From: Demequina sp. NBRC 110054
GTDB taxonomy: Bacteria > Actinomycetota > Actinomycetes > Actinomycetales > Demequinaceae
NCBI RefSeq assembly: GCF_002090115.1
Contig: NZ_BBRK01000006.1
Coordinates: 248,001 to 312,000, forward strand
Direction: 5' to 3'
DNA: 64,000 nucleotides
Under the pieces are notes generated by a model. It had not been told where the DNA came from, did no database searches, and worked only from the letters and a program-made list of their open reading frames with translations. Position numbers and translations under genes: made by a program. Shown in pieces: positions 51,379 through 59,457 of this stretch (the stretch's first letter is position 1; every line of letters begins with the position of its first letter).

Positions 51379-52563
51379 CTACTCCCCGTAGCTCGAGATC
51401 GCCGCGTCGATCGCCCAGTCGGTGCCTGCGGCGCGGGTCGCGAGGCGCGGGCTGTCGGAGGACAGCAGCAGGTAGTCGTCGCTCGCGCCGGCCTCGCCCA
51501 GGTCGTCCCACGTCGCGTCGACCACGAGCCATTCGCCGTCGATCAGCACCTTGTTCCATGCATGACCACCGCTCGTCAGCCCGTCGCTGACCTCGCCCGT
51601 CACGATGATGCTCTGAAGCCCGACCTCGTCGGCGAGCAGCTGGAAGGCCTGCGCGTAGCCGTTGCACACCGCGCGGCCCTCGACGAGGGCCTCGTAGGCC
51701 TCCTGACCCTGATCGGGCCCTGATCGCACATTTGCGCCCTGCAGCGTCGCGTAGACGTCGTAGTCGTACTCGGTCGCGGAGATCACCGCGTCGTGGATCG
51801 CTTCGACGAGCTCCACCTGGGTCGAGGCGCCCGAGACCGCGGGCGTCGCGGCGATCGCGTCCACGGCCTGCGCCGTAGCGACGCGCCGCCGCTCCGCCTC
51901 CTCCGCGTCGTACGTGTAGTCGAGCGAGACCCACGCGCCAGTCGCGCTTGTGCTCCACCGCCACGAATCCACGAAGACATAGGGGTTCTGCACGGAGACC
52001 TCGTACATCGCGTCCGCGAACGCGTCGTCGAAGTGGCTGTCCTCGACGAAGGCGGACACGTAGATGCGGCTCTCCTGCGCGATCGCCCCCTCAGCGATGT
52101 AGGTGCTGAGCTCGCTGTTGCCGTGCACGGGGTACGAGACTCCGGACACGGAGGACTGCACCTCCGTCGCCTGGCTCTGGGCGGAGGTATCGACGCTCAT
52201 CAGGGCGTCGGTCGCGTTCCTCTGGTAGCCGTACAGCGCCACGACGACCAGGAACAGGCTCACGAGGACGAAGGCTCCCCTCGCGCGCGAGTCCCCCGAC
52301 GCTCGCGCCGGCGCGCGGCTCGAGGCGGGACCCCCGCGCCACACGGAAGTGTCCTGCCATCCGGACGAGCGCACCGTCGCCGCACCCACTCGGCCGGGGA
52401 CCTCGGCGAGCGGCACGCGTTCGAGCCTCGACACCCGATCGCGCGTGCGCGGCGTCCAGCTCTGGCCGTCCCAGTAGCGCTCGATGTCGAGCCGGCTCGG
52501 GTCCGGCAGCCACCCGGGCGCAGGCAGCACCGGACGATGCGCCGAAAAGTCATGCTCCCCCAC
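51379..52563 (-). CDS. DUF2510-transglutaminase-like membrane protein, copy 1
   Basis: A 394-residue protein with a cytoplasmic DUF2510 motif (17-40, G-W-L-P-D-P...E-R-Y-W-D-G), one membrane helix (about 96-113) and an outer transglutaminase-like domain. The Cys-His-Asp triad is C300 (A-V-C-N-G-Y-A), H334 (G-H-A-W-N) and D349 (V-V-D-A-T-W-D-D). The C-N-G-Y-A-x-A-F-Q-L-L form is shared with bacterial peptidase-like transglutaminases, which may crosslink or cut peptides in the wall. Two paralogues lie at 53.8 and 57.5 kb. GTG start with GAAGGGGG; promoter of the GAAGACTAGCGA type. Confidence 0.85.
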   Translation of the reverse strand: MGEHDFSAHRPVLPAPGWLPDPSRLDIERYWDGQSWTPRTRDRVSRLERVPLAEVPGRVGAATVRSSGWQDTSVWRGGPASSRAPARASGDSRARGAFVLVSLFLVVVALYGYQRNATDALMSVDTSAQSQATEVQSSVSGVSYPVHGNSELSTYIAEGAIAQESRIYVSAFVEDSHFDDAFADAMYEVSVQNPYVFVDSWRWSTSATGAWVSLDYTYDAEEAERRRVATAQAVDAIAATPAVSGASTQVELVEAIHDAVISATEYDYDVYATLQGANVRSGPDQGQEAYEALVEGRAVCNGYAQAFQLLADEVGLQSIIVTGEVSDGLTSGGHAWNKVLIDGEWLVVDATWDDLGEAGASDDYLLLSSDSPRLATRAAGTDWAIDAAISSYGE

Positions 52564-52584
52564 GAAGCCCCCTTCTTCGAGGGA

Positions 52585-52613
52585 AGACTAGCGAGATCTC
52601 CGCGCGCTGAACA
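52585..52613 (-). promoter_or_regulatory. promoter of transglutaminase copy 1 (GAAGACTAGCGA type)
   Basis: TAGTCT (52585-52590, minus strand) with the core GAAGACTAGCGA and, 17 bases upstream, TGTTCA (52608-52613). The -10 region is the same as in the two other promoters of this type; the -35 region is looser. The -35 lies at the left edge of a 97-bp tandem repeat. Confidence 0.5.
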
Positions 52614-52801
52614 GAGACGCCCTCACCTCGCCGGCTGCCCGGCATGCCGAGGACGCGGAGCGCGCCACGCGAGCGTCACCTCTTCCCGCGAGCCCGCCGC
52701 GCGCTGAACAGAGACGCCCTCACCTCGCCGGCTGCCCGGCATGCCGAGGACGCGGAGCGCGCCACGCGAGCGTCACCTCTTCCCGCGAGCCCGCCGCGCG
52801 C
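52600..52801. repeat. two tandem copies of a 97-bp unit
   Basis: Bases 52600-52704 are identical to 52697-52801, so the unit is repeated at a 97-base period with 8 extra bases. Each unit contains TGAACAGAGACG, an inverted repeat CTCGCCGGC...GCCGAG and GCGTCACCTCTTCCC. The block fills the gap between divergent transglutaminase copy 1 and the NERD gene, and carries a -35-like element in each unit. Confidence 0.9.
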
Positions 52802-52844
52802 GTAATGTGCCAATCAAGGCAGGGCAAGGAGGTCTCCCCGGACC

Positions 52845-53705
52845 ATGACCGGCTTCACCGTCACCCGACTCGGCGCGCCCGGCAGGGATCGCGTCAGGGT
52901 CGCGCGCGCCGATGGTACGGAGCTCGGATGGATCGACCTGGGAACCGGCTGCCTCACGGTGAGCCCCGGCGGCGACGCCGAGCTCGTCGACCTCGCGGTG
53001 AGGGCTTGGGCCGTCCGCGAGCACGTCTCCGTCCCGGCGCTCGATCCGCCGGACGACCCGGCCCGCATCCTCGCCGCCGCGCCGGGCCCCACCGAGATCC
53101 CCGGCGCGGACGAGCCCTCGACCGAGAGCACGCCAACGAAGGCACAATCCCCCACGACACAGACCACCGCAACCCCCAGCCCCTTCGTCCGCCCGGCCGT
53201 CGAGTCGCAGCCGCCGGATCAGGACGATGCGCGGGTCGCGATCGCGTCGCGCCTGGACCGCCTCACGGACGTGGGTTGGCAGGTGCTCCACGACGTGCCC
53301 TTCGGGCCGTCGGACGCGCGGCTGGACCACCTGCTGGTCGGCCCCGGTGGGGTGTTCACCGTGACCACGCGCAGCCACCGCGGCAAGCGCGTGTGGATCG
53401 GCGCGGAGGATGTCATGGTCGACGGCCGCCCCGCGAACCACCTGCTCGACGCGCGCGCCGACGCCGACATCGCCGGACGGCTGCTGTCGGACGCGACGGC
53501 CACGCCCGTCGAGGTACGCCCGACGCTCGTGATCGTCGCCGGCGCGATCGGACAGGGCCTCACCTTCCTCCAACCCCCGGCCGACGTCGCGGTGCTGCGC
53601 CCGCTGGACCTGCCCGATCACTTCGAGCGTCGCGCCGGAAACCTCACCTCACAGGAGGTCGAGGCGATCGCGAGCGCGGCGCGTCGCCCCGCCACCTGGC
53701 ACTGA
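52845..53705 (+). CDS. NERD-domain protein with altered catalytic motif
   Basis: A 286-residue protein. A Thr/Pro-rich linker joins an N-terminal domain of about 80 residues to a NERD domain starting near residue 120. The strand L-D-H-L-L-V-G-P-G-G-V-F-T-V is conserved, but the next residues read T-T-R-S-H-R-G-K where active NERD domains have an Asp-x-Lys (compare I-D-T-K in the helicase fusion at 47.3 kb). Nuclease activity is therefore doubtful. A strong AAGGAGGT site lies 11 bases before the ATG. Function unknown. Confidence 0.75.
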   Translation: MTGFTVTRLGAPGRDRVRVARADGTELGWIDLGTGCLTVSPGGDAELVDLAVRAWAVREHVSVPALDPPDDPARILAAAPGPTEIPGADEPSTESTPTKAQSPTTQTTATPSPFVRPAVESQPPDQDDARVAIASRLDRLTDVGWQVLHDVPFGPSDARLDHLLVGPGGVFTVTTRSHRGKRVWIGAEDVMVDGRPANHLLDARADADIAGRLLSDATATPVEVRPTLVIVAGAIGQGLTFLQPPADVAVLRPLDLPDHFERRAGNLTSQEVEAIASAARRPATWH

Positions 53706-53814
53706 GAACCTGGCGCTGAGAGAGGGCAGCTCAGTCGCACGCCGCCGCGGGCGGGCAACCGCCGCGCGAACGGCCGGGAGGCACGGGACGGCCGGCGCGG
53801 GCAGCAAGACCCGT

Positions 53815-54975
53815 CTACGCCCGGAAGCTCCACACCAGGTCGTCGAGCACCCATTCGCTGTCCGCCGCGCGCGACGACATCGCGGAGTTAGACCCAGCTA
53901 TGAGGAAGTAGTCGTACGCCGCGCCCAGCTCACCCAGGTCATCGAACGCAGCGTCGGCCACGAGCCAGGCGCCGCTGACGAAGACCATGTTCCATGCGTG
54001 CTGGCCGACGGTGTCACCGTCGTACGCGGTGCCGGTGACGACGATGCTCGTGAGCCCCGCGGCCTCGGCGAGCGCCTGGAACGCGTGCGCGTAGCCCTCT
54101 CCCACCGCGAGTCCCTCGACGAGCGCGCCGTAGGCCTCGAACTCACTGTCGGATGCCGTGGCGCCGCCGACGGAGAAGGCCGCGTCGGCGTCGTAGTCGG
54201 CCGTGTCGATGAGCGCGTCGTACAGCGCCTCGGCGATCGCGACCTCGCCGACCGCGCCCGCGACCGCATCAGAGGTGACGATCGCGTTGACGGCGGTGAC
54301 CGTCCGCTCGCGCCGGAGCTCGGCCTGGGTGTCGGTGTAGGTGTACTGCGGGATCACCGCCTCGCCTAGCTCCGCGAGCACGGACGCGTCGGGGTCGATG
54401 TAGACGTAGGGGTTCTGCGCGGCGACCTCAAGCAGCGCGTCCTCGACGAGCGCCTCGCGCTCGTCGCCGAGCACGGTCATCCAGGACACGTCGATCTCGG
54501 GCTCCTGCGCCACGAGGCTCCGCGCGAGGTACATGCTGAGCGAGTCCGTCCCGAACACGGGATAGACGACGTCCGGTCCGGCGGGGGCGCCCGAGGTGCT
54601 CGACGTCCAGGGCAGCGTCCCCGGGAACAGGCTGACCGACGCGACGGTGCCTGCGGCGAGCACGCCGACGAGAGCGACGCCCATGGCCCAGTGTCGGTGC
54701 GGGTGGGCCTCGTGAGCCGCCGAGACTCCCGGCAGCTCGGGCACGATCGCCTCAAGCCGGGGGTCGATCGGCACCGCCTCGGCCCGCCGCCCGCCCAGCT
54801 TCTCGGCCGCGGTCCACAGGGGGTCGACGAACTCGAGCTTGGTGTCGCGATCGCGCGTGTGGGAGCTCCACGAATGCCCGTCCCAGTAGCGCTCGACGTC
54901 AGTGAGCGCGGGATCGGGCAGCCACCCCGCTTCGGGCAGCCGCGGCGGCCGCACCTGGCCTTCGCCTGCTGGCAT
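53815..54975 (-). CDS. DUF2510-transglutaminase-like protein, copy 2, catalytic Cys lost
   Basis: A 386-residue paralogue with DUF2510 (17-40), one membrane helix (about 97-118) and a transglutaminase-like outer domain. At the catalytic position it reads A-V-G292-E-G-Y-A-H-A-F instead of A-V-C-N-G-Y-A-Q-A-F. His326 (Q-H-A-W-N) and Asp341 (V-A-D-A-A-F-D-D) are kept, and the reading frame is intact. It is therefore a predicted pseudoenzyme, perhaps a peptide-binding partner of copies 1 and 3. It converges with the NERD gene. Confidence 0.85.
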   Translation of the reverse strand: MPAGEGQVRPPRLPEAGWLPDPALTDVERYWDGHSWSSHTRDRDTKLEFVDPLWTAAEKLGGRRAEAVPIDPRLEAIVPELPGVSAAHEAHPHRHWAMGVALVGVLAAGTVASVSLFPGTLPWTSSTSGAPAGPDVVYPVFGTDSLSMYLARSLVAQEPEIDVSWMTVLGDEREALVEDALLEVAAQNPYVYIDPDASVLAELGEAVIPQYTYTDTQAELRRERTVTAVNAIVTSDAVAGAVGEVAIAEALYDALIDTADYDADAAFSVGGATASDSEFEAYGALVEGLAVGEGYAHAFQALAEAAGLTSIVVTGTAYDGDTVGQHAWNMVFVSGAWLVADAAFDDLGELGAAYDYFLIAGSNSAMSSRAADSEWVLDDLVWSFRA

Positions 54976-55063
54976 CGGCCACCCCCTGTCACCTTCGACC
55001 CGAGAACGGTTTCCCCCTTGTTCCCAGGCTAACCACGCACGACACGACGTGTCGCGCGGAACG

Positions 55064-55654
55064 CTACTGGTCGTCCCCCGACGACAGCAGCGCGTGGAGC
55101 TGCCGGAGCGGCTCCCTCACCATCGAGTTGACGATCGCTGGGCTCGCCTCCGAGCCCGCGAGCATCTCGAGGATCGACTCGCACATGGCCGCGATCTCGG
55201 CCTCCCGATCCCCCTGATCGTGAAGCATCTCGGCCCTCACGCCGAGGATCGGGCCGCGCAAGGCCAGCACCATCTCGGGGCTGTCCGTCTCCGACACGAG
55301 CCGGTCGTACTGCCTCTCGGTCTCCTCGACCACGGCCAGCGCATCGTCCTGCTTGCCGGCGAGCAGCATCGCGTGCGCCGTGCCGACGCCGATGCGGATC
55401 AGCTCGGTGCGCTCGTACTGCGTGGGGCCGGAGCCCTTGAGCACGTAGCGGGCGACGCCGTACGCCTCCTCCCACGTCTGCTCGGACTTGTCGTAGTCCT
55501 TCGCGAGCGCGAGCTCCATCGAGTACCAGGACAGACGCTGCGCAAGGCGCAGCGCGCTCTCGCGCGGCTCGACGCTGAACTCCGCACGCAGGCGGCTGAC
55601 CTCTCGGCGCGTCTTCTCGATGCTCATGTGACGACTGTATGTGAGATCCGTCAC
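55064..55654 (-). CDS. hypothetical TPR-like protein with palindromes at its start
   Basis: A 196-residue soluble helical protein from GTG at 55654, which has a GGGGG site 7 bases away; an internal ATG at 55627 (M-S-I-E-K-T-R-R) would give 187 residues. Segments such as L-R-L-A-Q-R-L-S-W-Y-S-M-E-L-A and H-A-M-L-L-A-G-K-Q-D-D-A-L-A-V-V-E-E-T-E suggest helical repeats. No family recognised. A CRP-type palindrome overlaps its first codons and another lies just upstream, so the gene may be repressed by a TGTGA-binding regulator. Confidence 0.55.
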   Translation of the reverse strand: MTDLTYSRHMSIEKTRREVSRLRAEFSVEPRESALRLAQRLSWYSMELALAKDYDKSEQTWEEAYGVARYVLKGSGPTQYERTELIRIGVGTAHAMLLAGKQDDALAVVEETERQYDRLVSETDSPEMVLALRGPILGVRAEMLHDQGDREAEIAAMCESILEMLAGSEASPAIVNSMVREPLRQLHALLSSGDDQ

Positions 55655-55683
55655 ATGGCAACCCCCGGTGTCACATATGTGAC
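55640..55683 (-). promoter_or_regulatory. paired TGTGA/TCACA palindromes at the start of the TPR-like gene
   Basis: TGTGAGATCCGTCACA (55640-55655) is an exact TGTGA-N6-TCACA site. GTCACATATGTGAC (55670-55683) is a 14-bp palindrome built from the same half sites in reverse order, centred 29 bases away. Position over the start codon suggests repression. Confidence 0.6.
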
Positions 55684-55702
55684 TCGATGTCCGGCTCGCG
55701 TC

Positions 55703-56386
55703 TCACCGCAGCGCCGCGCGGCGGGCCTCGAGTCCATCCAGGATGAGGTCGAGCGTGAACACGAACTCGGCCCGGGTGTCGCAGGCACTGAGTGATCCGT
55801 CGGGGTCGTGCGGCCCGGTGGCCGCCATCTGCAGCAGGTGCGGCATCTGGGCGGCCATCGCGAGCATCGCCTCCTCGTCGATCTCCTCGTCACTGTCGGG
55901 CGCGGGATCGAACAGCTCGTTCGAGAAGCCGAGGATCAGCGAGCCGATGCTGTGGATCGCCCGATGCGCTAGCCCGTAGTCGAACCCCGCGTCGATGAGC
56001 GTCGCGAGGAAGTCCTCGTAGAGCGCGAACATCGCCGCGGGCGACTGGGTCTGCTCGGAGATCAGCGCCGGGGCCCATGGGTGGGCGAGCATGACACCGC
56101 GCGCGGCGAGGCAGCGCGCCCGGAACGTGTCGCGCCAGTCCTCCTCGCGGATCGCGGCCTGCGTCACTGCGACCTCGCCGACGATCGCCTCGACCATCGC
56201 GGCCATGAGGTCGGGCTTCTTCGCGACGTGGTGGTACAGCGACATGGCCTCGCAGTCGAGCTCGTCGGCCACCCCGCGCATGGTCACGGCGCGCAGCCCG
56301 GAGAAGTCCGCGATGGCGACCGCCGCCTGGACGATGCGGTCGCGGCTGAGCGGCTCGCGCGCGGTCTCCCCTGGTCCGGACATCAT
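55703..56386 (-). CDS. TetR-family repressor with TetR-C type domain
   Basis: A 227-residue regulator. The DNA-binding helix-turn-helix is R-I-V-Q-A-A-V-A-I-A-D...L-R-A-V-T-M-R-G-V-A-D-E-L...E-A-M-S-L-Y-H-H-V-A. The ligand domain has the TetR-C layout (H-P-W-A-P-A-L-I, H-R-A-I-H-S-I-G-S-L-I-L-G-F). An ATG at 56386 sits 6 bases after AAGGA. It is divergent from a four-helix membrane protein gene and twin palindromes lie between them, so it very likely represses both. Confidence 0.88.
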   Translation of the reverse strand: MMSGPGETAREPLSRDRIVQAAVAIADFSGLRAVTMRGVADELDCEAMSLYHHVAKKPDLMAAMVEAIVGEVAVTQAAIREEDWRDTFRARCLAARGVMLAHPWAPALISEQTQSPAAMFALYEDFLATLIDAGFDYGLAHRAIHSIGSLILGFSNELFDPAPDSDEEIDEEAMLAMAAQMPHLLQMAATGPHDPDGSLSACDTRAEFVFTLDLILDGLEARRAALR

Positions 56387-56413
56387 TTCCATCCTTCTGT
56401 GGCGTTCATCCAT

Positions 56414-56444
56414 CTTACGCCGTAAGGTGACCTTACAACGTAAG
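56414..56444. promoter_or_regulatory. twin TetR operators
   Basis: CTTACGCCGTAAG (56414-56426) and CTTACAACGTAAG (56432-56444) are 13-bp near-identical palindromes with centres 18 bases apart, midway between the divergent TetR and membrane-protein genes. Confidence 0.85.
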
Positions 56445-56481
56445 GATGGACGACGGGAGAGTCGTCCACGAGGGGAGCACC

Positions 56482-56976
56482 ATGACCACCGACACGACCC
56501 ACGACGGCGCGACCGGCGCATCGTCCGCGAGCGCCGCATCGTCCACGACCGCGGCCCCGGCCAAGGGCGATACCCGGCCCTTCGCGTTCTTCGGCACGCG
56601 CCGCGTCGTCTCCGCGCTGTGGCTGTTCGCGATCCTTAACTACCTGTACTGCGACGTGCTCGGCACGCACGACCCGGAGTACATGAACGACATCCTGGAC
56701 GGCACCGCCCCGATGGAGATGTCGCCGGGCTTCCTGCTCGGCGCGGGCGTGCTCATGACCATCCCGATCCTCGCGGTCCTGCTCACGCGCATCGCCCCTC
56801 ACGGCATCGCGCGCTGGTACTCGATCGTCGCGGGCTCGGTCATGACGCTCGTCCAGCTCGCGACGCTCTTCGTGGGCACGGCCACCATGTACTACTGGTA
56901 CTTCTCCGTGATCGAGATCGCGACGACGGCCGCGATCGTCTACTCCGCGGCGGTGCGCTGGCGCGCGGACTCGTGA
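56482..56976 (+). CDS. four-helix membrane protein (DUF6326-like), TetR-controlled
   Basis: A 164-residue protein with an Ala/Ser/Thr-rich disordered head of about 28 residues, then four membrane helices. The motif A-I-L-N-Y-L-Y-C-D-V-L-G-T-H-D-P-E after the first helix matches what I recall of the DUF6326 family. GAGGGGAG precedes the ATG. Two copies of GCATCGTCC (56518 and 56536) encode the A-S-S pairs of the head. As target of a TetR regulator it may be an efflux or stress membrane protein; substrate unknown. Confidence 0.75.
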   Translation: MTTDTTHDGATGASSASAASSTTAAPAKGDTRPFAFFGTRRVVSALWLFAILNYLYCDVLGTHDPEYMNDILDGTAPMEMSPGFLLGAGVLMTIPILAVLLTRIAPHGIARWYSIVAGSVMTLVQLATLFVGTATMYYWYFSVIEIATTAAIVYSAAVRWRADS

Positions 56977-57080
56977 GTGCGCCAAGGGCGCTGTGAGATC
57001 CCGCACGGAGGTGTCGCCGGAGCCCCGCGTGAGACGTAGGATCTCGCTGTAGATTCCGCGAATGTCTGAGGGGGCATCCT

Positions 57081-57539
57081 GTGTTTGCTGTTCGCCGCGC
57101 GACCGCGCTCGTTCTCGCCGCTGCCATGGCGATGATGCTGAGCGTCACCGTCGGATCGGAGCCGGCGGACGCCGCCTCGTCCGTCCGCTTCTCCTACGTG
57201 CAGTACGACAGCCCCGGCTCGGACAAGGGCTCCAACAGCTCGCTGAACGCGGAGTACATCCGCATCAAGAACTACGGCAGCAAGTCGAAGAGCCTCACAG
57301 GCTGGACGGTGCGGGACAAGGCCGGCCACGTCTACAAGTTCGGCACGCTCACGCTCAAGCCCGGCGCTACCGTGACGCTTCACACGGGCAAGGGCTCCAA
57401 CTCGAGCAAGCACCGCTACTGGGGTCAGTCCTGGTACATCTGGAACAACAGCGGCGACGTCGCGGTCCTCAAGAACAAGGCGGGCACCAAGCTCGACACG
57501 TGCAAGTGGGGCAGCACCGGCTCGGCCAAGAAGTGCTGA
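57081..57539 (+). CDS. secreted lamin-tail domain (LTD) protein
   Basis: A 152-residue secreted protein. A signal peptide ends near A-D-A-A-S. The rest is one lamin-tail domain: L-N-A-E-Y-I-R-I-K-N-Y-G, L-T-G-W-T-V-R-D, Y-K-F-G-T-L-T-L-K-P-G-A-T-V-T-L-H-T-G, and W-N-N-S-G-D-V-A-V-L-K-N. Cys residues near the end (D-T-C...K-K-C) may pair. Such domains often accompany secreted nucleases and may bind DNA or wall. GTG start. It converges with transglutaminase copy 3, with only 7 bases between stops. Confidence 0.88.
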   Translation: MFAVRRATALVLAAAMAMMLSVTVGSEPADAASSVRFSYVQYDSPGSDKGSNSSLNAEYIRIKNYGSKSKSLTGWTVRDKAGHVYKFGTLTLKPGATVTLHTGKGSNSSKHRYWGQSWYIWNNSGDVAVLKNKAGTKLDTCKWGSTGSAKKC

Positions 57540-57546
57540 CGACTCG

Positions 57547-58644
57547 TCAGGCCCCGTCGACGAGGTAGGCGGCCTCGCGACCGTCCATGATCCAGTCGGC
57601 GTCCGCGGCGCGCGTGTCGAGCACCTCGCTGCTCTGGTCCAGGAGCAGATACTCGCGCCCCGTGCCGAGCAGCCCCGCATCGTCCCAGGTGGTGTCGACG
57701 ACGAGCCATTCGTCGTCGATCTGGACCAGGTTCCACGCGTGGAGACCCGTCGTCACGCCGCCGTCGGCGGTGCCGGTGACGATCACCGAGTCGAGACCCA
57801 CCGCGTCCGCGAGCAGCTGGAACGCCTGCGCGTAGCCGTTGCACACCGCCGAGCCCTCCACGAGGATCCCGTAGGCCTCCTGCGAGCGGGCGACGCGCGG
57901 CGACGTGGCGGTCGTCTCCCCCGCGATCACGGCGTCGGCCGCGGCGTAGTCGTAGACGGCTGACGACACGACCAGGTCGTGCACCGCCGTGGCGAGCGCG
58001 CGGTCGTCGACGGCCGAGGTGACGGACGCGTCGGCGACGAGGCTCGCGACCTCGGCCGCGGTCTCGCGACGGCGGCGCTCCGCCTCGGTGTCGTCGTAGG
58101 TGTAGATGGGCTCGAGCACGGCCTTGGGATAGCCGATGCTCCACTCCCACCCCTCGACGAACACGTAGGGGTTCTGGGTCACCGCCTCGAACACCGCGTC
58201 GGGGATCGTCTCCTCGGACGCCTCGTCGGTGAACGCCATCCACGACAGATCGATCGTCTCCTCCTGCGCGACCATCGAGCGCGCGAGGTAGGTCACGAGC
58301 TCATCGGAGCCGTAGACGGGATACGCGACCTCGGGGCCGCTCGGCGCGGGCCGCACCAGCGCGTCGGGCCACGGGATCCAGGACGGCAGCGCACCCATCC
58401 AGCCGACGCCCGCGACGATCGCGGCGAAGACCGCGAGCGTCGCGGTCCAGCCGATCGCGCGGCGCCGCGAGCCGGGCCTCGGCGCACCGCCCGAGGACTC
58501 CCCCACCTCGACGCCGGTCTCCCTGTCGCGCACGCGCAGGGTCCACTGCTGGCCGTCCCAGTAGCGCTCGAAGCCGGGACGCATCGGGTCGGGAAGCCAG
58601 CCCGCAGGCCGCAGCGACGTGCTGCTGCGCGAGGCGTCGGTCAT
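57547..58644 (-). CDS. DUF2510-transglutaminase-like membrane protein, copy 3
   Basis: A 365-residue paralogue of the genes at 51.4 and 53.8 kb. DUF2510 at 15-40, membrane helix at about 63-82, and an outer transglutaminase-like domain with C268 (A-V-C-N-G-Y-A), H302 (L-H-A-W-N) and D317 (V-V-D-T-T-W-D-D) all present. It is closest to copy 1 at the active site. Likely a membrane-bound enzyme acting on peptides or proteins at the cell surface; the substrate is unknown. ATG start with GGGGGGAG upstream. Confidence 0.85.
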   Translation of the reverse strand: MTDASRSSTSLRPAGWLPDPMRPGFERYWDGQQWTLRVRDRETGVEVGESSGGAPRPGSRRRAIGWTATLAVFAAIVAGVGWMGALPSWIPWPDALVRPAPSGPEVAYPVYGSDELVTYLARSMVAQEETIDLSWMAFTDEASEETIPDAVFEAVTQNPYVFVEGWEWSIGYPKAVLEPIYTYDDTEAERRRRETAAEVASLVADASVTSAVDDRALATAVHDLVVSSAVYDYAAADAVIAGETTATSPRVARSQEAYGILVEGSAVCNGYAQAFQLLADAVGLDSVIVTGTADGGVTTGLHAWNLVQIDDEWLVVDTTWDDAGLLGTGREYLLLDQSSEVLDTRAADADWIMDGREAAYLVDGA

Positions 58645-58740
58645 GCGGCACTCCCCCCTGGCCCGGTCGTGGTCACGTCAGCGTAGCGCGCGGCCCGGGC
58701 CGTTGACAGGGAGGGACGACGCCTCTATCGTCGGCAGTAT

Positions 58741-58754
58741 CGGTCGAACGACCG
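58741..58754 (+). promoter_or_regulatory. TetR operator, 14-bp palindrome
   Basis: CGGTCGAACGACCG is a perfect palindrome about 48 bases before the TTG start of the TetR-type gene. The position fits autoregulation, and possibly control of the downstream fusion gene. Confidence 0.65.
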
Positions 58755-58801
58755 AAACCGTTCGCGGGCACCGCCGCCCGCCGTACCAGGAGGGCAGCCC
58801 G

Positions 58802-59413
58802 TTGCCGACCGCCGACACCCGCGCCCTCATCCTCGACGCCGCGCGCACCTGCGTCCTCGACGAGGGCTACGCGTCCCTCTCCACGCGCAAGGTGGCGGAG
58901 CTCGCGGGCGTCCCGCTCAGCCAGATCCACTACCACTTCGGATCCAAGGACAACCTGGTCCTCGCGCTGCTCGATCACGAGGACGCATCCCGTCTCGATC
59001 GCCAGGCCGCGCTGTACGCGGGCGACGAGCCGCTGTCCGAGCAGTGGGCCCGCGCGTGCGACTACCTCGACGACGACCTCGGGTCCGGCTACGTTCGGAT
59101 CCTCCAGGAGATGTTCGCGGCGGGCTACTCGCAGCCCGCGCTCGCCGCGAGGCTCGACGCGATGATGAACCGCTGGATCGTGGTCCTCACCGACGCCTTC
59201 GCCCATCACATGGACCGCGGGCTCGACCTAGGCCCGCTCACCCCGGCGCAGCTCGCCTCGCTCGCCGGCAACGTCTTCCTGGGCGCGGAGCAGTCCATCC
59301 TCATCGGCCATGAGCACGACGCCCACCCCGCCCGTGAGGCCCTCCGCGCCGTCGGGGGCCTCATCGCCGCCGCCGAGAGACGCGCCGGCCTCCTCCCCGC
59401 CCCCACCGACTGA
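58802..59413 (+). CDS. TetR/AcrR-family regulator
   Basis: A 203-residue regulator from TTG with a GGAGGG site. The helix-turn-helix is I-L-D-A-A-R-T-C-V...Y-A-S-L-S-T-R-K-V-A-E-L-A...P-L-S-Q-I-H-Y-H-F-G-S-K-D-N-L. The ligand-binding half has no assignable specificity. A perfect palindrome precedes it and the hydrolase-glycosyltransferase fusion starts 44 bases after its stop, so the two are probably one transcription unit and functionally linked. Confidence 0.88.
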   Translation: MPTADTRALILDAARTCVLDEGYASLSTRKVAELAGVPLSQIHYHFGSKDNLVLALLDHEDASRLDRQAALYAGDEPLSEQWARACDYLDDDLGSGYVRILQEMFAAGYSQPALAARLDAMMNRWIVVLTDAFAHHMDRGLDLGPLTPAQLASLAGNVFLGAEQSILIGHEHDAHPAREALRAVGGLIAAAERRAGLLPAPTD

Positions 59414-59457
59414 AGGGCACGGGATCCCCGGAAACCCGCACGCAAGGAGTCCCCGCC

